64,000 nucleotides of DNA, from the NCBI GenBank assembly GCA_026119935.1, contig JALRMH010000074.1, positions 1-64,000 of the forward strand, given 5' to 3'. The first letter of the stretch is position 1. Each line of letters opens with the position of its first letter. A program made the translations under genes and the position numbers. The DNA is from Endothia cerciana. Its lineage: Eukaryota; Ascomycota; Sordariomycetes; Diaporthales; Cryphonectriaceae. The notes beneath the pieces were generated by a model. The model saw only the letters and a program-made list of their open reading frames with translations. It ran no database searches and was not told the DNA's origin. Shown piece after piece: positions 30,364-44,213 of the stretch.

Positions 30364-31266
30364 GGCTGCTGCTGCTCTTACACCGGGCAGCATGAGGGCG
30401 GTGGGGGGTCCCTTGGTGGTTCCCGTCCCATGGGACAAAGGCAGGGCGTGTGGCAGTAGGCTGGGGGGTTTTTTATAAGAAAAAAAAAAAAAAAAGAATT
30501 ACAAATCCCGTCACCCACCTGTCTTATCTGCCGCCGTCGATGATGCGCAGTTGAGCGTGAGGCTTAGGTAAGCCGTAGTCTTTGGCCACCCGGGGGGGGG
30601 GGGGCGCCTTACTGTACCTGGGCCAGTGACCCTTGCCATCATAGTTGATCAGGAGAACCCTAATCACGACCCACATGAGAACGTTCCTGAGTGCTTAGGC
30701 ACCCAGGGAAGTCGATATCAAGTGACTTGTGAGAAGAAAACACCGTCTGGGGAATCTGGTTGGTGGTCGGTCCCTCTGAATGATGGGAAGCCTGAGAGTG
30801 GAGACGGGGTATCACTGAGCTACCGAGGAGATCTCATACAAGACCGCGGAGACCTCCAAGGGGAGATGAAAACCTAAGGGCAGCACGGCTGGTCGGCTCA
30901 AGGTCACCAACGGCCTGTCTTACACAGCCAGGCTTAACCTTATAATAGAGCAGCCAGCGAGCGAGCGAGCGAGTCCTTCATGCTTTGGCCGGGGGGGGAA
31001 ATCGAGGCAGAAGAGGTCGGGTTGGGTTCACTCCCATGCATGAGTGCAGCCACCACAGCTCCAGCTCAACGAGATATTGAAATAGTAAATATATCGGGTA
31101 TATTTGTCATCATCTGGGTCCTATAGACATGTCTACCTCAGGCAGAACACGACCGCGAAGAGAGAGGAAGAGAGACAGAAATGAAGAACTGATAAGTCCG
31201 CTAGCAAGAATTAAAAAAAACAAAAAAACCCCTTGCAGCCCCCGCCTTCCCCCCCGCCCCCGGTAT
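30364..31266. other. intergenic
   Basis: Holds the AlaX promoter and the 3' UTR of the OPT gene. A poly-A/T stretch lies at about 30479-30495 and a poly-G stretch at about 30591-30604. No gene is supported. Confidence 0.4.
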
Positions 31267-34200
31267 TTAGAAAGAACCATTCACCGGCACGGTCTTGATA
31301 GGGCACGAGTCGCTGCCGTCCACGCCCGCGAAGGGGACGTTGTTGCCCCACCAGCTGAGGGTGACGGTCTTGTACTCGACGGCGAAGAAGATGATGAGGG
31401 CGCTGAGGGCGATGGCGACCTGGAAGGCGGTGGTGAGGGCGAGGGCGTACTTCTGCCACCAACCCTGGTAGCGCCTCTTGATCCAATAGTTAAAGAAGAA
31501 GGCCGGGTACAGGCCCGCGATCAGGTACGAGTTGTTGTACGGCGCCAGGTTGAGGGGCCCGCTCAGGAACACGGGGATGTGGATGTTGCGCACCCAGCTG
31601 GTCGGGAAGCGCTTCGCCAGGAGGTAGAAGGGGATCGGCAGCAGGAAGCCCCACAGGAACCCGTACAGCGTCGGGCCGTAGATGCCGTCGGAGAACATGC
31701 GCTTGGGTCCTACTACACCCCAGATCACCGAGGCGGTGAAGAACACGGAGGTACCTGTTTTTTGGGGTTTTTTTTTGCACGGTTAACATGACCGGAGCAG
31801 GAGTGGGGAGGGGAAGAAGGGTGTAGGGGTATCTGTGCTTACCAGGACAGGTCATGGAGTCGGCAGCGGCTTCCGTGCAGACGTCCTTGATGTTGCTGAG
31901 CTGCCAGTCGTTGACGCCGATGGAGGTGAGGCCGCCCCAGATGGTGGCGTACAGCTGGGCTACGAAGACGAGCCTGGGGGGGATCTTGGCGTAGTGGGCC
32001 AGCTTGAGGTCCGCCAGGAACTGGATCGACTGGGCGGTCGCGATGTAGCCGAACATCTTGAAGATCATGTTGGCGATGGGCTTGCCGGCCAGCGTGTACC
32101 CGGCGATCAGCTCCGCCACCACGTTGAGCGTGATCTCGTTGTTGGTCATGGCCATGATCATGCCCAGCGGGATCTGCAGCGTCAGGGAGAAGGCGATGGC
32201 CAGGAAGATGCCCCAGACGGGGAACCCGGTGTCGTAGTACAGGGTCGAGACGCAGGCCAGGATGAAGGCCACGGCGAGGAGGGCCATGTACCACGACTCG
32301 GGGCAGTCGTCGTAGGCCGACATCAGGCGGTTGTGGACGTCCGTGAACGACTCGCGGGACCCCCTGAAGTAGTTGCCCTTCTTGAAGCTGTCCTTGACGT
32401 TCTTGTAGCCGATGACCAGGTCCCTCCAGTTGTACAGGAGCGTGTGGCTGATGGACGACGTGTAGGCCGCGAAGAAGAACATGTAGAGCACCGAGTAGGA
32501 GGCCGACAGGTACGGCGGGCTGTATGCCTCATATGCCGCCTCATCGAGCGTGTACTCGGGGGTGAGGACCCTGCTGATATCTAATTGAGAATCTGTGTCA
32601 GCATCTGCCGGTGCGGCGCTCACGGTCGCCCCCCTCCCCCCTTCTCCCCCCTCCCCAGTACAAGGCTCGCGGCGGGGTTCCGACGAGGAGGGGGCTACCG
32701 GGGCAGCGGTGGGACGTACTGTAGGTGGTCGCAGCGTTGTCCCAGGTGCTGGAGGAGTTGATGGGAAAGTAACCCGAAGAGAACGTGTTGCTGAAGAACA
32801 CCGGGATGATCACGCAGACCGAGGCAAAAAGCATGCCGAGGAAGAGGTTCATGTACGAGAAGAACGGGGTGATGATGGGATCGAAAAGATAGCTCATCAT
32901 GTTCCACTGGACGCCCCCCCGACTGTCAGCAATCTATCCCTGATGGCAACTAGGGATGGGCAGGTGTCTCGATATGGGGGATCCTGCAGGACCGCATATG
33001 GACAGACTTACGTCGAACGTCGGAAGAGGGTTGATACCCATCCCGCATATGCTTCCAGTGACAACAGCCAGGGCCACGTTCGTCGGCGCAATCCAGGTCA
33101 TCCAGTTGAAGTAGGACAGAGCCTGGAAGATGTAGCCGGGGAACCACTACCGTCGTAGTCAGTACGGTAAACATCTCCATCTCACCCACACCCGGCCGCC
33201 CGTCCGGCTCGTCGGACTCACGTAGTATAGGAACATGGCACCAAAGCAGTACAGGAAGAACCTGAGACGGCTGATCTTCCAGCCAGAGGTCTCACTATCA
33301 TCAGTGCGGCCGTTCTCGTTGTGCAGAGACTTGTTGATGGCCATCTGCGCCAGTGCACGGGGCCAGATCATAGATTGCGGGCTGAGGGGGCGGTTCCAGG
33401 TCAGTATTTCCTTTTTTTTTTTTCTTTTTTTTTAAACGCCACGACAAGTGTACCCGCTATAATCTCTCTCTCTCTCTCTCTCTTTTTTTGGGGGGGGGGG
33501 GAAGGGGGGGGAAAGGGGGGCGGGGGAGGTCTTTGGTCGCAACGCACTATACGAGGAAACGCCTGGCGATACCAGCGGTGCCATAGCCAATGAGCTGGGT
33601 CGCCAGCACAAGGGTGATCTGCCACCCGGCGTTGTTCACGAGGGCCTGGTCGTTATAATACTGGGGCAGGCGGAGGACCTGCAGGATGTAGGTGACGTAT
33701 GCGGTGCCGTTGAAACCCCCGAAGGCGACGTTGGACATGATGGTGATGAGCATGTGCTCCTTCTGGTTGAAGGGCCCCGGGTTGAGGGTGAAGGACAGCG
33801 GGCCCAGGGGGAACCGGTACGCCGGGAGCACCTTCGCCATGAGCAGGCCGCAGGGGTAGGCCAGGAACTGGATCAGGTACGAGTAGATGCTGATGCCGGG
33901 GTAGCGCAGGGAGAAGAACTGGTCGATGCCGGTGCCCAGGATGGCGAAGATGGTGCCGAGGGCCCAGACGCGAAAGGTGTTGACGGGCGTGGTGGGGTCG
34001 TCGGTAGGGTCCACGACGGCCCGGACCTCCGGGTAGGGGGAGTCGTTCTCGGCGAGCTGCTTCTGGAAGTGGAACTCGGCGACCAGCTGGCGCGTGTTCT
34101 CCTGGTTGGGGTCGGCGTTCTCGTTGTCGAGGGCCTCCCTGGCCCGCGCGAGCAGGCCGTGGGGGAAGTTGTAGTCGAGCTGGTGCTCGGCGTACAGCTC

Positions 34201-34335
34201 CCGCAGCTGCGCGAAGGCGTCCTCCACGCTCTGGCCGCCCCCCAGGGAGGGGTTGGACGTGCTGTCGATCTTCTCGCCGTCAGACCTGCGCCGAGGGGCG
34301 ACGCCCTCGACGAAGACGTCCTGCTTCTCGGCCAT
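31267..34335 (-). CDS. OPT family oligopeptide transporter
   Basis: Six exons on the minus strand: 34335-33548, 33381-33222, 33146-33012, 32906-32720, 32580-31843 and 31754-31267, total 831 aa. All five junctions are GT-AG and in phase; for example exon 1/2 joins RRFLV-Y-PQSMIWP, a conserved OPT block. The first 110 residues are a soluble acidic N-terminus; about 12-16 hydrophobic segments follow. Family motifs seen: NPGPFNQKEHMLITIMSNVA, RFFLYCFGAMFLYY, SRVLTPEYTLDEAAYEAYSP and TASVIWGVVGPKRMF. OPT proteins are proton-coupled plasma-membrane importers of tetra-/pentapeptides, glutathione or siderophore-type ligands; the substrate is not predictable here. Intron 1 carries a CT/AG microsatellite and a G-rich tract. 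The start at 34335 is the first ATG and lies in a GGCCATGG context. Confidence 0.95.
33463..33482. repeat. (CT)n microsatellite in OPT intron 1
   Basis: A run of CT units next to a T-run and a G-rich tract, wholly inside intron 1 (33547-33382). Confidence 0.9.
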
Positions 34336-35015
34336 GGTGGAGGCTGGAGGGGGTTCGGCCCTGTCACAAAGCTTCTCCTCGGGAAGGGGTTGGGGGGGGG
34401 GGGCCTTGGGATACCAATGTCTGCTGGAGGCAGAGAGGGCGGGGAGGGGGGGGGGGTGTGGACGAGACTTAAAGGACGAGAGAGGGCGAGCGCTGTCGAG
34501 AGAGGCCGGTCAGGGTGGGAGCCCGAGGCCGCACCTTGCGTTACGTTACAGTATTCATATAATATTCAACGTCCTGGGGAGCGGTTCGCCGGGGCCCTGT
34601 CCGCCAAGGGCTGGCGACAGGACAACAGTCCGGGAGCCCACCCCTCCCGGACCTGGCCCACGGACCTGGGAACGCCCTGCAGATAGCTACTACATAGTAT
34701 ACCAGCCTCGCAGGCGAGAGAGCCAAGGTCCTGCCTGGAGAGGCCCCGCCGGATCCCATAGAAGGCTTCTAGATGCATCTGGTCCCGCACGCAAGGACTG
34801 CCGCGAGAGGCAAGAAGTCAAACCGCTCCCTTGGCCGACTATCCTCGAACCAGGCCTGGTCTGGGTCTGCTCCCACGCGGCCAGCGCCGCCTCCAAACAT
34901 GGTTGCATCCATTGCAGGCTGGGCGAGCCGCGTCGGGCCAATGAGGTGCCGCCTCTGATACAATAGTCATATCGCACGGTGCAGGTGCATCATGCCACGA
35001 CCCTTGACGATAGTG

Positions 35016-35049
35016 TAGCTCCATACTCCATACTCCATACTCCATATTC
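35016..35049. repeat. CTCCATA tandem repeat
   Basis: Four copies of a CTCCATA unit, the last imperfect. Confidence 0.85.
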
Positions 35050-38000
35050 CTCTCCCTCCCCCTCCCCCTAGTCAGCCTCGAATGTCTGATATCGCCTTTT
35101 CGGCTACCAGAAGCAGACTAGAGGAGGTCTTGTCTCGGTCTACGGGGGCCCCCGCGTACCGTTAATGGTGGGCTTTACGCAAGATCCATCTCCCCCCAGG
35201 CATGCCATAGCATTTCCGTGCCAGGACATGCGCCCCCGGTCTACATATATGGTACATAGTAAGTATAGTAGCCTTTGCCCCTCTCATTATTATATGTACA
35301 TATACCCGTTATGACGTGCATACAGCCTGAATCCAGAGGCGAGAGGCGGCGGCGGCCCCGGGGGGGGGTGGGTCGGCCTGATGAAGGCATGAAGGGTTGG
35401 TAATTACAACTGTAGACACCTTTCAATGCAGGACAACCGTTGGTGATAAGCGCAGAGTCAAAACCCACACAGGAGTGTCCACCACCCCCCCCCCCCGTCA
35501 TTTCTCACGCCTCGGCCGGTTCAGCCGTGCCGTGAGGTCCTCGACCTGCCTGAAGCAGAACCCGGCCACCACGCCCGAGGCCCCAGGGCCAGCCAACCAC
35601 TTGCTCGATACGGTGGCGATTACCCACCGACCATATCGTCGATGGCTTGCGTCGCCACCCCCCAGCACATCGCCCAAAGCGCAGAACGATTGCCTCGATC
35701 AGGAACGCTAGCCCCGAGGGGATCTCGAGTTCCAGATAAGGGGCACAGCGATATCTGAGGTTATTGAGCCCCCCCCCCCCCCTCCGTGCCCACCTGCCCA
35801 CCACCTACCTGTCCGGTAAGGCGACAGCGGGTGGTACTCGATCACGCCTGATAACCCACAGGCGCCCCTACGCCAAGGCGTCCCCCAGGTGCCGAACATC
35901 CTCTTTCGAACCATGGGACGGTAGGCCTCGGCCCGATGCCTGCGTAACCATCGTTCCCCCGTGGGCGCTTCTGGGAGGCAGTCAGCTTACGGGGATTAGG
36001 ACCGGGCGTCCAGATAGCGGAGGTCATGCAACCTGTCGTCGTCAGTGCCAGACGTCGTAATCCCCCGGATCGTGCGATCTGTACGGGTCGCGCTCCCCAG
36101 GTGGGCTCTCTGGGAAGCTCCCGGTGGCCACGGCGGTAGGCCGTTGGTCCTCCCTCGCCAAGGCGTCAGCTCACCCGTGCTCGGCGGAGAAGCGTCGACC
36201 GCGGCCCAATAAAGGAGCTGAAGGACGTGACACGGCCCAGCCAAGAGCGCACGAGGCCCCATGAAAGCCCGGCATGAGATCGAGACACAGATCCCTGAGG
36301 GTCTGCTTCCTCCCAAAGGACCACGCCAGTGCACGCCAAGTAGTGGGACGCAGGGTTCTTTGGGCAAAGGGGACCAACATGCAGGGCTTGTGGAGAAAAG
36401 GCCCCTCGCGGGGCGAATGATACCCTAGGTACCTCGCATGGTGCAGACCCGACAGTTTCCGACAACAACCTGCGAGAGGCCGTCGCTGTGTGTGTGTGTG
36501 TGTATAGTACGTGGTACCACAGTAGCCCCCGTCCGAGCCGAGCTGAGCTATTTGACATTTCAGGAATGGCGGGCTGGGGACCGACATATCGTGCCGAGCA
36601 CACCGAGCACCGTTCATGGCGATCTTGCTGTCTGGGGACTGTGGCCTGCGTCCCTGCGTCAGCTCCACACTGCTTGATCTTCGCATCTCGCACGACCTGA
36701 GGGGCAAGGAAGACGCCGGGGGGGGGGGGGGGGGACCGTCGCCATGCTGGTACCAAAATTTGGAGAGACCTGAGAGGACCGTTGCCTCGCGCATGCACAC
36801 GTGACGCCATGTCTGCCACAAGTGCAACCCTCTAACGGGCGCCATCTGCAGCTCCCCCGCCTGGTGTTCTCAGCCAAAGTACCATGATCGTGTATCTGAC
36901 ACGCATGGCGTGGCCGTGGGTTCTGCCGCAACCTGCACCCACGGTGTGGCGTAGTCCCCGACCGGCCGGGAAAGCTGTTGGGTTCGTTCGCCTGTTAGGA
37001 GTTTGACGGATATGACCCGTAAGCGCACTCAAAGAAAAGCTGGCCATGGGATGATTCGCGATCGGTGGCCCGGCCCAAGTCTAGTCCCTCCCGTACTGGG
37101 CCGAGGAGGTGACGTCGAAATAGGATGTGAGGCTCTTCGTGTATTTGAATCTGGCATCGGGTCAACCACAGGCCCGTCTTATGATGTATACTGTCCGGCA
37201 GCTCCGTGCTGGGTCGGTGACGCAGAGACCTGTCCTCGGCGAGCCAGTTACGTACATAAGCGTCAGATCCCCCCATAGACATACGTCGCGGCTAATTAAG
37301 GTCTGCCGGTAGCCAGTGTGAAAGGATGTTTTTTTTTTTCTGTTTCCGCTCTGTCCCTGCCCCCCCTCCCCTCCTTCTCGTGACGCGACGGCCAGGACAC
37401 CACTACATCTCTGACGGGGAACAACCGATATCGAGGCCGGATGACCATCGACACGTAAACATCGAGGCGAGGTCCCCGCGGCTGGCAGGGGCCTGAGCAG
37501 GACGAGGTGCAACTTCACACTCGACTACGATGGGTTCGTGGTGCGTAGTGGGCAGGGTAGGGGGATACTCGCCGGACCGTCAACGAGCGGGACCAGAACG
37601 CCCTGCCTGGCATGGCGAGGCCCAAAGCCGACGACGCTCTTCCCACACCCTCCTCGAACCCGGATCTCGTGCGGCCACGACTCGCCCAGCCCCTGGCCTT
37701 GGAACGATGGAGACCGGGCAAGGAGACATGGCCGGGCGCAGACTGTCCTCTCGGCCCTACATGCGGTGGTGGCTATCACGGCGAGAGGGAAAGCAGTGCT
37801 CGGGGCCCGGAGGGGAACACCCTCGGCATATAAAGCGTCCCTAGCGGGGGTGGCATTCTCCAAAGTCTTGAGGAGGAGGAAACAGAGATCCCCCTTACGG
37901 ATGGGATCCCCCGCAAAAGTTCGGACACCTAGAGGCATTAGCGGCCGTCGTTACCTTTTGCCCGAACTGTCGCATGGCACAGGCGAACGCCGCTCGCCAC

Positions 38001-41000
38001 AATTCTTCCTGGACAGAGACCTCATGTGAGGTGAGGTGAGGTGAGGTGCCCTCGCGGAAGACGGGCTCTCGGGGGGTGAGAGACGAGAGACGAAAGACCA
38101 GGTCCAGAAAGCCAACTTCGGGACGTCTGATGGACCACTCGGGCCGGGTCCTCCTCGACACAAAGCACCGGATCGTCTTCCCTCTCTTTTCTCCCCGGCC
38201 ATCCTCTCTTTCTCCTATTTTTTTTTTCTTTTTTTCCATTCCCCCTCCCCCCGGGCGGGGTGGGGGAGACGGGGGAGCCGTACCGTTTAGGTCTTTCACG
38301 ATTGTCGGTATGATTGTCGATCCGGACCAGAATCCCCGGCATGCGAGCGAACAACGTCTTGTTTGCCACGGTGTGGAAACAGAAGCCCGGACCTGTCTGC
38401 TATCAAGAAACCCCAGCAGACGATGTCTAGACAAGCTTTCTATGCCAAGGCGCCAGCGGTCTTGACCCACGGCGGCACCGGCCGACTAACGACGAAACGG
38501 CGCCTATTAATAGTGCAAGAAACCCCGTCTCGGCGTGTGGCTGCTAACTATCCGAATTACCCTTTCCGTAGAATGGGCCGGATGGGCCGATGGCGGGTGG
38601 GTATGGCGACCAGTCGTGGCACGCCGCCCGTTTGTTTCAACGCCCGCGTCCAGACCTTGGAGACAGGACAAATCTTCTGGCCAGGTTGGCATTATCGAGC
38701 AACTCGCCTCTTGCCAGGTTGGCGCTGTAGTTCCCACCGATTTATGGTGGTACAAACGCCCTTGGGCTCCTTCGTCTTGGCAGGAATGGGATACCACCTC
38801 GTGTCGACCACTGCCTTTCCCACACCTCGGCCGAACAGAACCCTAAGGCTTCGGGAGACCATTTCCCAGGATAGACAGACCCCAAAGCCGGAGTCTTCGA
38901 GGTGTCTGGACCCGCCGACAAGGGCCACCGACAAGAAGCTGGACCAGAGATCGCAGCCGGGCTGCCGGGCCGAGGGCACTGCTGGCAACGACATCTACCA
39001 GAGTACGTTCCTCACCAGCCAACCCTCCCTATTCTTTCCCTCTTCCCCAGCCGGCACGACGAAGAGAGCCCTGGCGCTGATTTGGCCGTCCTTTGCACCA
39101 TGCTAGAGCTCGACGACGCGCTGCGGGCCAGGCCGGCGTCTCGTGACAGGACCAGGGGGTGACGGGCAAGGTTGCCGGTGCGAATGTCAACCCTGACACT
39201 CCCTTTGGTACCGGGTAACGAGATGGACACGAGAGAGGGGGGGGGGGGGGGCGAGCTTGGGTTCGGAAGGCTCATGAGCACCGCTTGGTCAGGAATCGGG
39301 TTGCGATGTGGTCGGACGTGCTATATAAGTAAGTATGTCGTAATCACGCACACATGTATGGATCGGATCCTGGCTCAGCCAGACCTGCTGATCCGATCCG
39401 CCCTTACGGCTTGCAATCGGGGGAGCACCAGGCAGTCTCCCTCCGGGGTCTCCACCGTGTGCAAGCTGGAGGGGAGCAGGTAGACGCGTCTTGACGCTTC
39501 CGAGGCCCTGCTTCTTGACGTAGAGAGCCCAAGGCCCACCATCGCTGCCAGAGGTGCTGCCTCTCGAAAGCCTAGGGGCCAAGTCCCGAGCTGACCGGTG
39601 GTCGTAGCAGATCCCGAAAGAAAAAAAAAAGAAGAAAAAAAAAAAAAAGAGAAAACAATGCCATCTCCCCTTACGAACTCTGCGGGTGTATATCGGTTGG
39701 GGTGCTCGATAACACCTGTCTCCCGTCTCTCCCGTTGGTTCTCAGTAATTACGGTGCAAGTCGAGAAGGATAACCTCCCCCTTCCCTCGTCGGGCTTCCT
39801 CAGTGGTCGTCACATCATCCGCGGGTGCCTTTGTCCCAGGCCGTCCTCCAGGCTACCTGAACCGTGTTCCTTTCGCCTGCCAGGCCTTGAGGACGGCTGC
39901 GCGGCCAGGTACTTATGGAGGCCAAGCTTCCGGAACCCCCAGCCCGGCGGCGCCCACCTGCACAGGTGCCTCGGGCCGTCCCTGCGCGTCCGCGCGCGCG
40001 GTCCACCCCCAGGCTCGTCAAGGGAAAACTGCAAACGTGTTGTGCACCGCTGATGACATGATGGTGTTTCACTCACGCGGGCCCGCCCCTCCGGACTCTC
40101 TCGGTCTTGCTCACGAAGGGGTCAGTAGGGTCCGGGACGTTTGGGAAGAATAGGACCTTTTTCTCTTTTATTCAGCCGGGTATAAGGGTGTTCTAGTTCT
40201 TTGTCTCTTTCTTCGTGAAGAACATATCAAAAACCGTGACCTCACATATCCTCTACATCAGGCGTGCTGCTGAGATACGGAGCAGAGAATCATCGCAAGA
40301 GCTACAGATGGCCGATATCACAGGCTGGTCCAGCAGGCTGCCAGAGGCCGCGCACGACGTCCAGCCCAGGTCGGTTCCCAGCCCAAGTCGGTTGCATCAC
40401 TTAGGCGCACAGCTAGAAGGCGGCTGGAAGTACCTCCCCCCCCCCCCCCTCTACCTCCCCCCTCACAGACACCTCGAGGGCGAGCGGGGACCGGCCCACC
40501 CTACGTGAGGCGTCCGGGACGTACACGTGAGGCCTTAGGGCGCCGCCAGCGGGGCCTCCTGACAGGTCAGGTGCCGCCGGGAAGGATCCGAGCCAGATCC
40601 GGCCAACGTAAGACGGCAGGACTGTTTTATTTTCCGACTGCCCGCCTGCTGGGTGTCTGTCTGGTCACCTCCATCCCTCTCAGGCCCCTCAGCGGGCGGC
40701 TCGACAGGGGAGGACCAACACCTCGCGCGTACGCCGGTCCCAGCTTGCTTACGGTCGGCTGTCAATGATGCACGGGGTGAGGGACGGGCAAGGGCGTAGA
40801 CAGGCGGACACGACGCGGATCGACAAGCCGCAACTCGTACCGCAGTATGCTTTTTTTTTGGTCCGTTCCTGGCTCCTGGGTCTGGCCGTCCATCACCCCT
40901 CCCGGAACTCGGCTGTACGGGGTCGGTGGTTTTTTCTTTTCCCCCTTCCTTTTCTTCTTCTTCTTCTTTCTCTCTCTCTCTCTCTGTCTCGGTGCCTCAG

Positions 41001-42847
41001 CAAGCGCAAACGGGTTGGATCATTTTCATGTTGTACGGAGGATCTGGCGCCAAACTTCTAGCGATAAAGAAGTGAAGAATAGGCCAGGAGTCGGGAAGGG
41101 GGGCGGCTTGGTGGAGGAGGATTCACCCTCCTAGGTTTCGTAATGCATACCCTTTTGTCCTAGTAACATCTGCTCCTGAGGTGTATGAGCTTCAAACATC
41201 TATTCGATGTAGACATGTCTGCAAACGATGCCGTTTGTTTTGGGGGGGGGGGGGGTTAGGGGGCGCGGAAGGAGAATATCTGCCGGTGGTGGTGGTGCGG
41301 TGCCAACTGTCAACCTCTCCCGCACGTGGCCATCGTCCTGCGGCCGACCATCTTACAGCCCTTGCCTGTTCCTGCAGATAGATATTCACGCGTTCAGCAG
41401 CCACAGGAGTGTGATACCCGGGGAGGATGGGGGTCGCAGCCCGGGCCGTATGGAATCACACATCACCCCTCCCCCCCCCTCCTCCTCCTCCGTATGTGGG
41501 ATACTGCAGGCCTGCCCACCGTACGTCGTAAATGAGTCGGCAGCCGATGCACCATCTCGGTGTCCGTGTCGTCCGGTCCGCGGTCGCTACGTGTCGACAG
41601 GTGACTGCGCCAGGCGGGCAGAATCACATGCTATGTATGTAAGCACTGTATGTTGCGGCTGCGACCTTGTCGGCCGACCACGGTGTCGACCTGTCCACGC
41701 GGCCACCCGGTGCAGCATTGGTCCCTTTCCTCTGTCTCTGGGGACCGGCCCCTTCCCACAAGACGAGCCCTCTACTGGCTGCAGTTCGTGTTTCCAAAGC
41801 ACGGCGGACGACTTGTATGCGGGAGTGTGACCTGCATGGCTCATGCAGGCTTCAGGGGGGGCCCGTCAAAGGTCGGAGAGCCAAGCCGCCGCATGCTGCA
41901 GAGGGGCCCCGGGGGTCTTTGGGGGAGGGGATGAGTTAGAATTGTGGATCGACGTTCTTCATACCGGACTCCGGACCGTATGGACCGGCTGCTGAAGGCA
42001 TCACCATGCCCCCTCCGGGCGGGGAGCCGCAGGGTGAGGGGAGGCTTTGGGGGGGGCGGGGGCGGGGGAGGGTGTGTTGAGAGCTGTGTCTCCCAGCCGC
42101 GGACGTCTTTCCCACGGGGGGGTTTATGGCTGGCTCTCGAGGCTGTAGGTGGGTGTTGGTCAGGGCCCGGGGGGGTTCTCTTCTTGTGTGGTACTGAAGG
42201 AGCATGAAGCATCGAGGTGCCACGTGGATGGGTGTGCCAGCCACACACCAACCTCTATCTACCTAACCCCATACCGATCCTGCCACAAGCCTGGGGGCCG
42301 CCCTCACGGCCGGTGTCTGTTCCATCTGCCGCGGGCCCAGCGTGGTCCGCCGCCAGTGCCGGCGCTAGAACCAAGGCGCAAGGGAGAACGTTCTTGACGC
42401 CCGCCCCTTTTTGTGCATGAACCCCCCCCCCCCCCCTTTTCCTGCGCAGAAGACGGCAGCCCGTAGGGCGCCCGACCTGGGGCTCATGTCCGTGTCGAGG
42501 GGCCAGGGGACGTCAGTCATACATACTATACTATAGTACGTACTATGTAGTACTACTACTACCACCACCACCACCACGACGGCCGCGGCCACCGCTACCA
42601 TAGTTATGCAAGGGCCGGCTGTCGCAGGCGACATGACATGGTGCTGTTGGTGGAAGGAGATGGGGGGGACCTATGGTGTGGTAAGAGAGAGGTGGAGCAT
42701 GGGGTTCAGATATGGGGATGAGGTCTAGTGACGGCACTGGTGTGTTTCACCGGATGCAGACGATCCCTTCCCCCCTCCAAGCCAAGGGATTGGGATGTGC
42801 TGAGGTGAGTTGAGTTTGCTGATGCGCTGGTCGGAACTCGAGGGGGC

Positions 42848-42943
42848 AGAAGCAGAAGAAGTAGAAGCAGAAGTAGAAGTAGAAGAAGTAGAAGAAGTAG
42901 AAGTAGTAGAAGTAGTAGAAGTAGAAGTAGTAGAAGTAGAACT
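42848..42943. repeat. (GAA/GTA)n trinucleotide repeat
   Basis: About 96 bp of mixed AGA/AGC/AGT triplets, purine-rich on the + strand, with a period of 3. Confidence 0.9.
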
Positions 42944-43464
42944 AGAACACGAGGACCATGGTTGAGAGGTACCATCGTACAGGAGGGGCCTGCCTGTACT
43001 ACGCGCTGTACGTGCTGTGGTACAGTGGCACGGGTGGCAGTAGGGCCCGTGTAGCAGGGTCGTGTTGCCACGGTAGGGGTCAGGGAGCGTGGGGTGGGGG
43101 TGGGGTGGAGGGGCCTAAAATTAGCCTGGCACGCTGTTCGAGGACCCTTGCCCCATAACCCCCCGTACAGGGCAAAAGGTGCTATAGACAGGTGGGCGAC
43201 TGGGGCGAACCCCTGAGATTTCCTAAACCGATAGCGCTAGAACATGATTGAGCATCCACTCGCGTCTCTGCAATCTGTGCGACAATCTCTCCGTGCATGC
43301 ACAAGCTGTACCATAGAACGTAGGGCATTGTTATTATGCCTCTGGAGTTGATATGATGATGTCCTCGTATCGTAGAATGGCAGAAAGGGGAAGCAGGGCA
43401 CGGCTCAGGGAGTTACAGGGCACATACATACAGTATATATAACATACGGGTACTATGTACACCA

Positions 43465-43500
43465 TTTTTACAGTAGGTACAGTAGGTACAGTAGGTACAT
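43465..43500. repeat. GTACAGTAG tandem repeat
   Basis: Three to four copies of a 9-10 bp unit containing GTACAGTAG, preceded by TA-rich sequence. Confidence 0.8.
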
Positions 43501-44098
43501 CCATAGTACTATAGTAGTAATTGAACCATTTAGAGGGGGCCCCGCCGCCGCCAGTCAGGGCTAGGGCCAGCTGGGGCCAGGCCTGGGCCATGTGGTGGGT
43601 GGATGGATGGATGGGTGTTGGGATCTCTTTCCTGGTCAAGGGCCAATTCCATCCCAACCCGACCCGATTGTTAATTTCGAGGTCAGGGCCCCTCTCTCGG
43701 ACGATTAAGCCCAACTCTGGCAGCAGAATCTCTGCGGCGTTTCTCTCTCGCTGTCCTTTTTTTTTTCTTTTTTTTTTCTTTTTTTCCTTCTTCTTCTTCT
43801 TCTCCTCCCTTCCCCACCCCTCCTGGCCTTGGCTCGTCATTGTAGTACGTGTCGGTGTCAGATCGAAAGCAACAACAGAGGGCGGGTCGAGACGAGACGG
43901 CAGGACGGATGCTGCGCGACACACACCTCGGTACCACCGTACCAGTCCACCATTCCACCCACCCATCAATCAAATCAATCTCCCGATCCTGGCCCCGGCC
44001 CTGGCCCTGCTGGCCCTGACCTTGGCCTTGCCCCTCGACCTCGGCCCTGGTCTTGAACCTGATCCTCGGGGCCCTCCCTGCCTTGCCCTCTGGGCCTT

Positions 44099-44100
<2 letters not shown>

Positions 44101-44129
<29 letters not shown>

Positions 44130-44213
44130 GAAGAGAGCGTGTGTGGCTGAGGGTCACACAGACACAGACACACACATACACACATACACACATACACACA
44201 CACACACACACAC
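44101..44213. repeat. adjacent (GA)n and (CA)n microsatellites
   Basis: A GA run at about 44101-44125, then after a short spacer a CA run with ATACA interruptions at about 44155-44213. Confidence 0.9.

Noticed and set aside
38363..39106. A 247-codon + ORF in the large intergenic region
   Set aside because: No recognisable domain or hydrophobic pattern, no convincing start, and overlapping open frames of similar length on the other strand. Treated as chance.
3686..43500. Short direct repeats considered as a CRISPR array
   Set aside because: The window is fungal nuclear DNA, and the repeats are microsatellites without unique spacers.
43521..44150. A 209-codon + ORF near the (GA)n repeat
   Set aside because: The frame is carried by polypyrimidine (poly-Phe) and microsatellite sequence.
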